From Actinomycetota bacterium (lineage in GTDB: Bacteria > Actinomycetota > Acidimicrobiia > Acidimicrobiales > AC-25): 5,381 nucleotides of DNA. Shown here piece after piece: positions 1 to 5,381 of the stretch. Position numbers and translations under genes: made by a program. Within the stretch, counting starts at the first letter, position 1. Each line of letters begins with the position of its first letter. The notes beneath the pieces are model-generated. The model was not told the DNA's origin. It saw only the letters and a program-made list of their open reading frames with translations, and ran no database searches. The stretch covers positions 1 to 5,381 of the forward strand of contig VAXF01000158.1 in NCBI GenBank assembly GCA_005888395.1, in the 5' to 3' direction.

Positions 1-563
1 CCGACCTCGACCCCGCCGACGGTCCGTTCGTCGTCCTCGACATCGGTGGCGGCTCGACAGAGTTCATCGCCGGATCGGAGCGACCGGATGGCGTCGTGTC
101 GATCGACATCGGTTGCGTCCGCGTCACCGAGCAGTTCCTGCACGGCGATCCCCCCGCGCCCGAGGAGCTCAGCCAGGCGATATCGGTCGTGCACGACTAT
201 CTCGACGACGTCGCCCGCGAGCTGTCCACCGTGAAGGAGGCCACCCGGCTCGTGGGGCTGGCGGGCACGATCACCACCGTCGCCGCGGTCGAGATGGGAC
301 TTCCCACCTACGACCGGGATCGCATCCACCACTTCGTGCTTACGCGTGCCGCAGCCGAGGAGGTCTTCCGGACGCTCGCCGTCGAGACGCGCGCCCAGCG
401 AATTCACAATCCCGGGCTCGAGGAAGCACGCGCCGATGTGATCGTCGGCGGCACCGCCATCCTCGTCACCGTCATGCGGCACTTCGACTTCGACGAGTGC
501 CTCGTCTCCGAGGCCGACATCCTCGACGGCCTCGTCCGCAGCCTGGCCGACGCGGATCAGTAG
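1..563 (+). CDS. ppx: Ppx/GppA family exopolyphosphatase, C-terminal part (5' end outside window)
   Basis: The reading frame is open from the left edge (first full codon at base 3) and gives 186 residues before TAG at 561-563. Family members hydrolyse terminal phosphates from inorganic polyphosphate and/or convert pppGpp to ppGpp in the cytoplasm, using an actin-like ASKHA fold. Seen here: the phosphate-binding motif DIGGGSTE at visible residues 13-20, a second glycine loop GLAGT at 85-89, and the family's C-terminal block HNPGL...RADVI (135-147) followed by VSEADILDGL (168-177). Short actinobacterial Ppx proteins are about 300-330 residues, so roughly the first 110-140 residues, including the first phosphate loop, lie upstream. 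There is no sign of the extra C-terminal HD-like domain found in long Ppx/GppA proteins. Family assignment is secure; the choice between polyphosphate and pppGpp as main substrate cannot be made from this fragment. Confidence 0.93.
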   Translation, partial: DLDPADGPFVVLDIGGGSTEFIAGSERPDGVVSIDIGCVRVTEQFLHGDPPAPEELSQAISVVHDYLDDVARELSTVKEATRLVGLAGTITTVAAVEMGLPTYDRDRIHHFVLTRAAAEEVFRTLAVETRAQRIHNPGLEEARADVIVGGTAILVTVMRHFDFDECLVSEADILDGLVRSLADADQ

Positions 564-564
564 T

Positions 565-2025
565 TTGGTCCCCGTCCGCTACGGAACCGCGGCCGGGCGG
601 TGGGTGATCGCCGCGGCGGTTCTCGGCTCTGGTGTTGCGTTCCTCGACGCCACGGTCGTCAACGTGGCGCTGCCCGCGATCGGGCGCGACCTCCACGCCG
701 GCTTCTCCGGCCTGCAGTGGACCCTCGACGCCTACCTGCTGAGCCTCGGCTCGCTCCTCCTCGTGGGCGGCTCGCTCGGCGACCTCTTCGGGCGGCGCCG
801 CGTGTTCGTCATCGGGCTGGTGGGCTTCACGGCATCGTCGGTGCTGTGCGGCGCGGCGCCGACCATCGCCACCCTCGTCGTGGCGCGGGCCGTCCAGGGC
901 GCGGCGGCCGCGCTCCTCGTGCCCGGCAGCCTGGCGTTGCTCTCGGCGTCCTTCCATCCCGACGACCGGGCCCGGGCGGTGGGAGCGTGGTCGGGGCTGG
1001 CCGGCGTGTGGACGGCGGTGGGGCCGTTCCTGGGTGGCTGGCTGATCGGCGCCGTCTCGTGGCGGCTGGTGTTCTTTGTCAACCTTCCCGTCGCCGCGTT
1101 CGCGGCGTGGGTCGCGCTGCACCACGTGCCCGAGAGTCTCGACGAGGACGCCGACCGCCATGTCGACGTGCTGGGTGCCGTCGCCGTCACCGCCGGGCTC
1201 GGCGGCGCCGTGTACGCGCTCATCGAGGGCCCGGTGCACGGCGTATCCGTCGCGATCGTCGCCATGGCCCTGGTGAGCGCGGCCGCCCTCGTGCTCTTCG
1301 TCGTCGTCGAGCTGCGGTCGCCGCACCCGATGGTGCCGATGTCGCTGTTCCGGTCGCGCCAGTTCAGCGCCGCGAACGCCACCACGTTCGCGGTGTACGC
1401 CGCGCTGGGCATCGCGATGTTCCTACTCGTGCTCGAGCTTCAGAAGGTGCTGGCCTACTCGCCCCTCGAAGCCGGCGCCTCGCTCCTTCCCGTCACGCTG
1501 CTCCTTCTCCTGCTCTCGTCACGCACCGGCGCGCTCGCGCAACGCATCGGGCCGCGCCTGCCGATGACACTGGGACCGGTCGTCGCCGCCGCCGGGCTGG
1601 CCCTCCTCGCCCGCGTCGGTCCCGGCACCACCTACGTCGGCGCCGTGCTCCCGGGCGTCGTGGTGCTCGGCCTCGGGCTCGCCCTGACCGTGGCGCCGCT
1701 CACCGCCGCCGTCCTCGCCGCGATCGACGAGCACCACGTCGGTGTCGGCTCTGCGATCAACAACGCCACCGCCCGGGTGTCGGGCCTCGTCGCGGTCGCC
1801 CTCGTGCCCGCCGTCTCGGGCCTCGCGGGCGCGCACGTCGGCCTCGGCGCGTTCACCACCGGCTTCCACCGCGCGATGTGGATCGGCGCCGGGCTGTGCG
1901 CGGCTGGCGGCGTGATCTCGCTAGTGGGCATCCGCCGTGCGGCCGACGTGAGCTGCGTCCCCCACGCCGACATCGGTTCGGCCTGCCACAGCCCCGACCT
2001 CCAGCGCGCCGCCGCTGCTGCCTAG
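565..2025 (+). CDS. MFS transporter, DHA2 (EmrB/QacA-type) 14-helix drug:H+ antiporter family
   Basis: A 486-residue, very hydrophobic inner-membrane protein. The family exports drugs or other small molecules in exchange for protons. Motif D1 (LDATVVNVALP, residues 27-37) lies in the first helix with Asp28. Motif A (GSLGDLFGRRR, 69-79) is in the loop after helix 2, motif B (RAVQG, 108-112) in helix 4, and motif C (GVWTAVGPFLGG, 147-158) in helix 5, followed by SWRLVFFVNLP (165-175). I count 14 hydrophobic segments by eye, as expected for DHA2 and not for 12-helix DHA1. The TTG at 565 is chosen because it puts about 13 residues before helix 1, as in relatives; the next option, GTG at 604, would start directly in the helix. 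It begins one base after the ppx stop with no strong ribosome binding site, so translation is probably coupled to ppx. After the last helix there is a short tail of about 29 residues with three Cys and ending in five Ala. The substrate is unknown. Confidence 0.93.
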   Translation: MVPVRYGTAAGRWVIAAAVLGSGVAFLDATVVNVALPAIGRDLHAGFSGLQWTLDAYLLSLGSLLLVGGSLGDLFGRRRVFVIGLVGFTASSVLCGAAPTIATLVVARAVQGAAAALLVPGSLALLSASFHPDDRARAVGAWSGLAGVWTAVGPFLGGWLIGAVSWRLVFFVNLPVAAFAAWVALHHVPESLDEDADRHVDVLGAVAVTAGLGGAVYALIEGPVHGVSVAIVAMALVSAAALVLFVVVELRSPHPMVPMSLFRSRQFSAANATTFAVYAALGIAMFLLVLELQKVLAYSPLEAGASLLPVTLLLLLLSSRTGALAQRIGPRLPMTLGPVVAAAGLALLARVGPGTTYVGAVLPGVVVLGLGLALTVAPLTAAVLAAIDEHHVGVGSAINNATARVSGLVAVALVPAVSGLAGAHVGLGAFTTGFHRAMWIGAGLCAAGGVISLVGIRRAADVSCVPHADIGSACHSPDLQRAAAAA

Positions 2026-2029
2026 CCGC

Positions 2030-2065
2030 TGCCGCAAAACGAGGCGCGTCGATAGGCTCCGGACG
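2030..2065 (+). promoter_or_regulatory. Candidate leaderless promoter before the aminotransferase gene
   Basis: The 40 bases between the transporter stop and the aminotransferase ATG are the only real gap in the window. They contain TAGGCT at 2053-2058, which fits the actinobacterial -10 pattern TANNNT. It ends seven bases before the ATG at 2066, so transcription could begin at or next to the A of the start codon, giving a leaderless mRNA. This arrangement is common in Actinobacteria. A -35 element is not convincing: TGCCGC at 2030-2035 has the right distance but little similarity to TTGACA. No good ribosome binding site precedes the ATG, which agrees with leaderless translation. No clear terminator hairpin is seen in the gap; only a 4-bp inverted repeat (CGTC 2047-2050 / GACG 2062-2065) is present. 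Confidence 0.4.
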
Positions 2066-3142
2066 ATGCCGCTGTCCGATCGGGTGTTGATGGGGCCGGG
2101 GCCGTGCAACCCGTACCCCGAGGTCGTCGAGGCGATGACGCGGCCGATGCTCGGCCACCTCGACCCGGAGTTCCTGTCGGTGCTCGACGAGACCTGCGAC
2201 CGCCTGCGGGCCGTCTTCCGCACCGCCAACGCGCTGACGCTTCCGATCAGCGGTACCGGGTCGGCGGGGATGGAAGCGGCGTTCGTCAACGTCGTGCACG
2301 ACGGCGACGTGGTGGTGGTCGGCGTCAACGGTGTCTTCGGCGAGCGCATGTGTGACGTCGCGGCCCGGTGCGGCGCCGAGATTGTGCGGGTCGACGAGGA
2401 GTGGGGACGCGCCCTCGACCCTCAGCGCCTGCTCGACGCTCATCCCTCGCCCGCGGTGATCGCCGTGGTCCACGCCGAGACGTCCACGGGCGTCCGCAAC
2501 GACATTGCGCCGCTCGGCGCTGGGAAGGGCGATGCCCTGCTGCTCGTTGACTGTGTGACGTCGCTCGCCGGCATCCCGGTCGAGGTCGACGGGTGGGGCG
2601 TCGACGTCGCATACGCCGGCACGCAGAAGTGCCTCGGCGTCCCGCCGGGGTTGGCGCCGCTCACCGTGAGCGACCGCGCGCGCGAGCGGCTGGTCGTGCG
2701 GCCGCGCTCGTGGTACTTCGACCTCGGGCTCATCGGCGAGTACACGGGCCCGGCCCGCAAGTACCACCACACCGCGCCCGTCACCGCCGTGCTCGGCCTC
2801 CACGCCGGCCTCGGCACCGTGCTCGCGGAGGGGCTCGAGCGCAGCTGGGCCCGCCACGCCGAGTGCGGCCGGCTCGTGCAGGACGGGCTGCAGAAGCTCG
2901 GCTTCAGTCTCGTCGCCGACGACGACTGCCGGCTCCCGCAGCTCACCACCGCGTGGCTCCCCGACGGCGTCGACGACGCGATCACCCGTCGCACATTGCT
3001 CGAGCGCTTCGGGATCGAGGTCGGGGGCGGCCTCGGGGTGTTCGCCGGGCGGGCGTGGCGCATCGGCTGCATGGGTCATACGGCGCGGCCGCGCAACGTC
3101 ACGCTGCTCCTCGGCGCGCTGGCGGAGGTCCTCGCCCGTTGA
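2066..3142 (+). CDS. Class V PLP-dependent aminotransferase, alanine/serine-glyoxylate type
   Basis: A 358-residue cytosolic fold-type I PLP enzyme that resembles human alanine-glyoxylate aminotransferase (AGXT) along its length. These enzymes move the amino group of alanine or serine to glyoxylate, giving glycine plus pyruvate or hydroxypyruvate. Seen here: N-terminal MGPGPCNP (9-16); phosphate-site segment SGTGS (62-66); NGVFGER (88-94), where Phe91 takes the place of the Trp that stacks on PLP in AGXT; ETSTG (138-142); Asp162 in LLLVDCVTS for the pyridine nitrogen; Schiff-base Lys188 in GTQKCLGVPPG; YHHT (233-236), equivalent to the AGXT residues that contact PLP phosphate from the partner subunit; and Arg332 in WRIGCMG, placed to bind the substrate carboxylate. 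All key residues are present, so it should be active as a dimer. It is slightly shorter than AGXT (about 390), partly through a shortened segment before LLLVD. Its stop overlaps the next gene's start. The amino donor and acceptor are inferred from family only. Confidence 0.92.
   Translation: MPLSDRVLMGPGPCNPYPEVVEAMTRPMLGHLDPEFLSVLDETCDRLRAVFRTANALTLPISGTGSAGMEAAFVNVVHDGDVVVVGVNGVFGERMCDVAARCGAEIVRVDEEWGRALDPQRLLDAHPSPAVIAVVHAETSTGVRNDIAPLGAGKGDALLLVDCVTSLAGIPVEVDGWGVDVAYAGTQKCLGVPPGLAPLTVSDRARERLVVRPRSWYFDLGLIGEYTGPARKYHHTAPVTAVLGLHAGLGTVLAEGLERSWARHAECGRLVQDGLQKLGFSLVADDDCRLPQLTTAWLPDGVDDAITRRTLLERFGIEVGGGLGVFAGRAWRIGCMGHTARPRNVTLLLGALAEVLAR
3124..3128 (+). promoter_or_regulatory. Ribosome binding site for the acyl-CoA synthetase, inside the aminotransferase gene
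   Basis: GGAGG stands ten bases before the TTG at 3139, within the last codons of the aminotransferase gene. It is a strong match to the 16S rRNA 3' end and decides the start, because the next in-frame ATG (3206) would remove the first part of the N-terminal region shared by the family. TTG (3139-3141) and the preceding gene's TGA (3140-3142) share two bases, so terminating ribosomes can restart here. Confidence 0.65.
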
Positions 3143-5064
3143 CGCGCGAGTACGCGTGGGTTCCCGACCCCGCGCGCGCACTTGACACCAACGTGGGCCG
3201 GTTCATGGCCGCCCACGGCATCGCCGCCATCGACGAGCTCCGGGCGCGCTCAGTCGACGACATGGAGTGGTTCTGGGACGCGGTCGTGCGCTTCCTCGAG
3301 CTGGAGTGGTTCGAGCCGTACGACAAGGTGCTCGACACGGCCGACGGCATCCCCTGGGCCACGTGGTTCACCGGTGGGCGGCTCAACCTGGCCCACAACT
3401 GCCTCGACCGGCACGCGGCGTCCACGCCCGACCGCACCGCGCTCGTCTGGGAGGGCGAGGACGGCCGGGTGCGCACCTGGACCTGGGCCGAGCTGCGCCG
3501 GCAGACGGACGCGCTGGCGTTTGTGCTCGACAGCCGCGGCGTCGGCATCGGCGACGCCGTCGGCGTCTTCCTGCCGATGGTGCCCGAGACGATCGCCACC
3601 GTGCTCGCCGTCGCCAAGATCGGCGCCGTGTTCCTGCCGCTCTTCAGCGGCTACGGCGCGACGGCGGTGGCGGCGCGGCTGGACGACGCCGGCGCCAAGG
3701 CGCTCGTAACCGCCGACGGTTACCTGCGCCGCGGCCGCGCCGTGCCGATGAAGAAGGTGGCCGACGAGGCGGTGGCCGCGGTGCCGTCCGTGGAGACGGT
3801 CGTCGTGGTGCCAAGGCTGGGCCATGGCGGCGTCGAGGCGGGCGGGCGCGACGTCCTGTGGCCCGAGCCCGACGGTCGCGAGTTCGCCACGCGCCCGGTC
3901 GACAGCGAGCACCCGCTGTTCATCGCCTACACGTCCGGCACGACCGGCCGGCCCAAGGGCTCGGTGCACGTCCACGGCGGTTTCCTCGTCAAGATCGCGG
4001 CCGAGCTGGCGTTCATGTTCGACCTGCGCCAAAGCGACACCCTCTTCTGGTTCACCGACATGGGTTGGATCATGGGCCCGTGGGAGACGGTGGGCGGGCT
4101 CGCCGCCGGCGCCACGCTCGCGCTGTACGAGGGCGCGCCCGACCATCCGTCGCCCGACCGTCTGTGGGCGTTCCTCGAGCGACACGCCGTCACCGTCCTC
4201 GGCATCGGCCCCACGCTCGTTCGGGCGCTGATGCCCCATGGCGACGACTGCGTGCGGGCCCACGACCTCTCCGCGCTGCGTCTGCTCGGGTCCACGGGCG
4301 AGCCGTGGAACGAGGCGCCGTGGTGGTGGTACTTCGACGTCGTCGGCGGGCGACGGTGCCCGGTCATCAACATCTCGGGCGGTACCGAGGTCGGCGCCTG
4401 CTTCCTCGGACCCCACCCGGTCGAGCCGATCAAGCCGATGTCACTCGGCGGGCCGGCGCTCGGCATGGCCGTCGACGTGTTCGACGACGCCGGCCGGCCG
4501 CTGCGGGGCCGCGTCGGCGAGCTCGTGTGCACCCAGCCGTGGCCGGGGATGACCCGCGGCCTCTACAAGGACCCAGAGCGCTACCTCGAGACGTACTGGA
4601 GCCGGTGGCCCGGCGTGTGGGTCCAGGGCGACTGGGCCTCGGTCGACGACGACGGCCAGTGGTTCTTGCACGGCCGCAGCGACGACACCATCAAGGTGGC
4701 GGGCAAGCGCGTGGGACCGGCGGAGGTCGAGTCGGCCCTCGTCGGCCATGCGTCGGTCGCCGAGGCCGCCGCCGTGGGCGTGCCCGACGAGGTCAAGGGG
4801 GAGGGGATCTGGGGCTTCGTCGTGCTGGTGCCTGGTGTCGAGCCCACCGAGGACCTTCGTGCCGAGCTCGTCGCACTCGTGGCGCGTGAGCTGGGCTCCT
4901 CGTTCCGTCCTGCGGCCGTCCGGTTCGCGACGGCGATCCCGAAGACGCGGAATGCGAAGGTCCTGCGACGGGCGATCCGCGCCGTCGTCACCGGTGCCGA
5001 CGCCGGTGATCTCTCGTCGCTGGAAGAACCGTCGGCCCTCGACGCGGTGCGAGAGGCGGTGTGA
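3139..5064 (+). CDS. AMP-forming acyl-CoA synthetase, acetyl/acetoacetyl-CoA synthetase-like
   Basis: From TTG at 3139 this is 641 residues, the normal size for the acetyl-CoA/acetoacetyl-CoA synthetase branch of the ANL superfamily. The enzyme should turn a carboxylic acid, ATP and CoA into acyl-CoA, AMP and pyrophosphate through an acyl-adenylate. Domains: an ACAS-type N-terminal region (about 1-90, with WFWDAVVRFLELEW and NLAHNCLDRH), the large adenylation domain (about 90-515), and a mobile C-terminal domain (about 516-641). Motifs: ATP/phosphate loop YTSGTTGRPKG (264-274); ISGGTE (412-417); Asp498 in GDW for the ribose; Arg513 and hinge region in GRSDDTIKVAGKRVGP (512-527); catalytic Lys607 in PKTRNAK (601-607). 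All expected catalytic residues are present. The WWQTE signature of true acetyl-CoA synthetases is replaced by ISGGTE, so the acid need not be acetate; acetoacetate-like or other short acids are possible. Coupled translation with the aminotransferase suggests related metabolism. An in-frame extension upstream to 2593 is only aminotransferase DNA read in another frame. Confidence 0.92.
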   Translation: MTREYAWVPDPARALDTNVGRFMAAHGIAAIDELRARSVDDMEWFWDAVVRFLELEWFEPYDKVLDTADGIPWATWFTGGRLNLAHNCLDRHAASTPDRTALVWEGEDGRVRTWTWAELRRQTDALAFVLDSRGVGIGDAVGVFLPMVPETIATVLAVAKIGAVFLPLFSGYGATAVAARLDDAGAKALVTADGYLRRGRAVPMKKVADEAVAAVPSVETVVVVPRLGHGGVEAGGRDVLWPEPDGREFATRPVDSEHPLFIAYTSGTTGRPKGSVHVHGGFLVKIAAELAFMFDLRQSDTLFWFTDMGWIMGPWETVGGLAAGATLALYEGAPDHPSPDRLWAFLERHAVTVLGIGPTLVRALMPHGDDCVRAHDLSALRLLGSTGEPWNEAPWWWYFDVVGGRRCPVINISGGTEVGACFLGPHPVEPIKPMSLGGPALGMAVDVFDDAGRPLRGRVGELVCTQPWPGMTRGLYKDPERYLETYWSRWPGVWVQGDWASVDDDGQWFLHGRSDDTIKVAGKRVGPAEVESALVGHASVAEAAAVGVPDEVKGEGIWGFVVLVPGVEPTEDLRAELVALVARELGSSFRPAAVRFATAIPKTRNAKVLRRAIRAVVTGADAGDLSSLEEPSALDAVREAV

Positions 5065-5066
5065 GG
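5063..5066 (+). promoter_or_regulatory. Ribosome binding site for the GNAT gene
   Basis: GAGG overlaps the stop codon (TGA, 5062-5064) of the acyl-CoA synthetase and stands five bases before GTG at 5072. It supports this GTG as the start and indicates co-translation with the upstream gene. Confidence 0.6.
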
Positions 5067-5071
5067 TCGCG

Positions 5072-5381
5072 GTGATCTACGAGCTGCGCGGCGGCCGGGT
5101 GCTGCTCCGCCCGTTGGAACCGGGCGACTTCCACGCGTGGAGCGAGGTGCGCGAGCGCTGCCGCGACTGGCTGTTGCCGTGGGAGCCGGCCTCGTTGCCC
5201 GGACGACCCGACCCGGCGCGCGACCCGCAGGCGTTCGCCGCCCGCTGCGGCGCCCGGCGACGTGAGTGGGAGCTCGGCACGGGCTACGGCTTTGGCATCT
5301 TCGTCGACGACGCGCTCGCCGGCGAGATCAACCTCGGCTCGATCCAGCGCGGTCCCTACCAGAACGGCTACGTCGGGTACT
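5072..5381 (+). CDS. RimJ/RimL-like GNAT N-acetyltransferase, N-terminal part (3' end outside window)
   Basis: Starting with GTG at 5072, the frame stays open to the right edge: 103 full codons plus one base, with no stop. The protein begins MIYELRGGRVLLRPLEPGDF, the usual first strand and helix of a GNAT fold. It continues with WLLPWEP (33-39), matching the (F/W)LxPWEP of RimJ/RimL proteins, and with GYGFGIF (71-77), AGEINLGSIQRGPYQN (83-98) and GYVGY (99-103), the typical central strands. RimJ and RimL transfer acetyl from acetyl-CoA to the N-terminal amino group of ribosomal proteins S5 and L7/L12; many relatives act on other proteins or on small amines, so the substrate here is not known. 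The acetyl-CoA pyrophosphate-binding loop (R/QxxGxG/A) should lie just beyond the window and cannot be checked. Seven bases separate it from the ligase stop, so it is probably in the same transcript. Relatives are about 180-210 residues, so around half is visible. Confidence 0.88.
   Translation, partial: MIYELRGGRVLLRPLEPGDFHAWSEVRERCRDWLLPWEPASLPGRPDPARDPQAFAARCGARRREWELGTGYGFGIFVDDALAGEINLGSIQRGPYQNGYVGY

Noticed and set aside
2026..2065. Rho-independent terminator after the transporter
   Set aside because: Only a 4-bp inverted repeat with an 11-base loop is present and there is no T run after it; AAAA at 2036-2039 is on the wrong side of any stem.
600..2090. Second + strand open frame of 496 codons overlapping the transporter, and a 540-codon one at 3267-4889 over the ligase
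   Set aside because: Both translate to Arg/Ala/Pro-rich sequence without domain features, whereas the other frame encodes complete, motif-bearing proteins.
2593..3138. Upstream in-frame extension of the acyl-CoA synthetase that would give an 823-residue fusion
   Set aside because: The extra 182 residues are low-complexity Arg/Ala-rich sequence from the aminotransferase gene read in another frame. A strong ribosome binding site and the family N-terminus begin at 3139.
1853..3181. Long open frame on the - strand (442 codons) opposite the aminotransferase, and similar long - strand frames at 472-1326 and 3250-4416
   Set aside because: Their products are Arg/His/Gly/Asp-rich with no family motif and lie opposite well-recognised genes. 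Open antisense frames are expected in DNA this rich in GC.
5077..5280. Small - strand frame of 67 codons at the right end
   Set aside because: It lies opposite the GNAT gene, whose + strand product has clear RimJ-like motifs; the - strand product has none.
1..5381. CRISPR, tRNA/rRNA, insertion sequence, toxin-antitoxin or phage/defence genes
   Set aside because: No direct or inverted repeats of useful length, no RNA-gene sequence and no such protein motifs were found by eye; base composition looks uniform across the window, with no sign of a transferred island.

Overview
The window is a compact, very GC-rich stretch from a bacterial chromosome. Almost every third codon position is G or C, genes are packed on one strand, and two of the four visible starts are TTG and one is GTG. 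The protein families and this style suggest a high-GC actinobacterium, with an Acidimicrobiia-like lineage as a tentative guess; nothing in the sequence fixes the taxon. I see no mobile element, CRISPR array, RNA gene or defence system. All five genes belong to recognisable housekeeping or metabolic families.

Layout, all on the + strand: (1) the 3' part of a Ppx/GppA exopolyphosphatase-family gene, cut by the left edge, ends at 563. (2) A 14-helix DHA2-type major facilitator drug/proton antiporter begins with TTG one base later and ends at 2025. (3) After a 40-base gap, the only real intergenic space, comes a class V PLP aminotransferase of the alanine/serine-glyoxylate type (2066-3142). A possible leaderless promoter lies just before it. 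(4) An AMP-forming acyl-CoA synthetase (3139-5064) has a TTG start that overlaps the aminotransferase stop. (5) A RimJ-like GNAT N-acetyltransferase starts at 5072 with a good ribosome binding site and is cut by the right edge.

The gene order suggests two transcription units or one long one: ppx-mfs, then aminotransferase-ligase-GNAT. The tightest link is between aminotransferase and ligase, where stop and start codons share bases, so their translation is probably coupled. A reasonable but unproven reading is that both act in small organic/amino acid metabolism: the aminotransferase interconverts amino acids and 2-oxo acids such as glyoxylate or pyruvate, and the ligase activates a carboxylate to its CoA thioester. 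The ligase's acyl pocket region does not look like that of a classical acetyl-CoA synthetase, so its substrate is open. The points most worth a second look are that unknown substrate, the Gly-to-Ala change before the ligase's catalytic lysine (a site of acylation control in Acs), and the leaderless promoter candidate.
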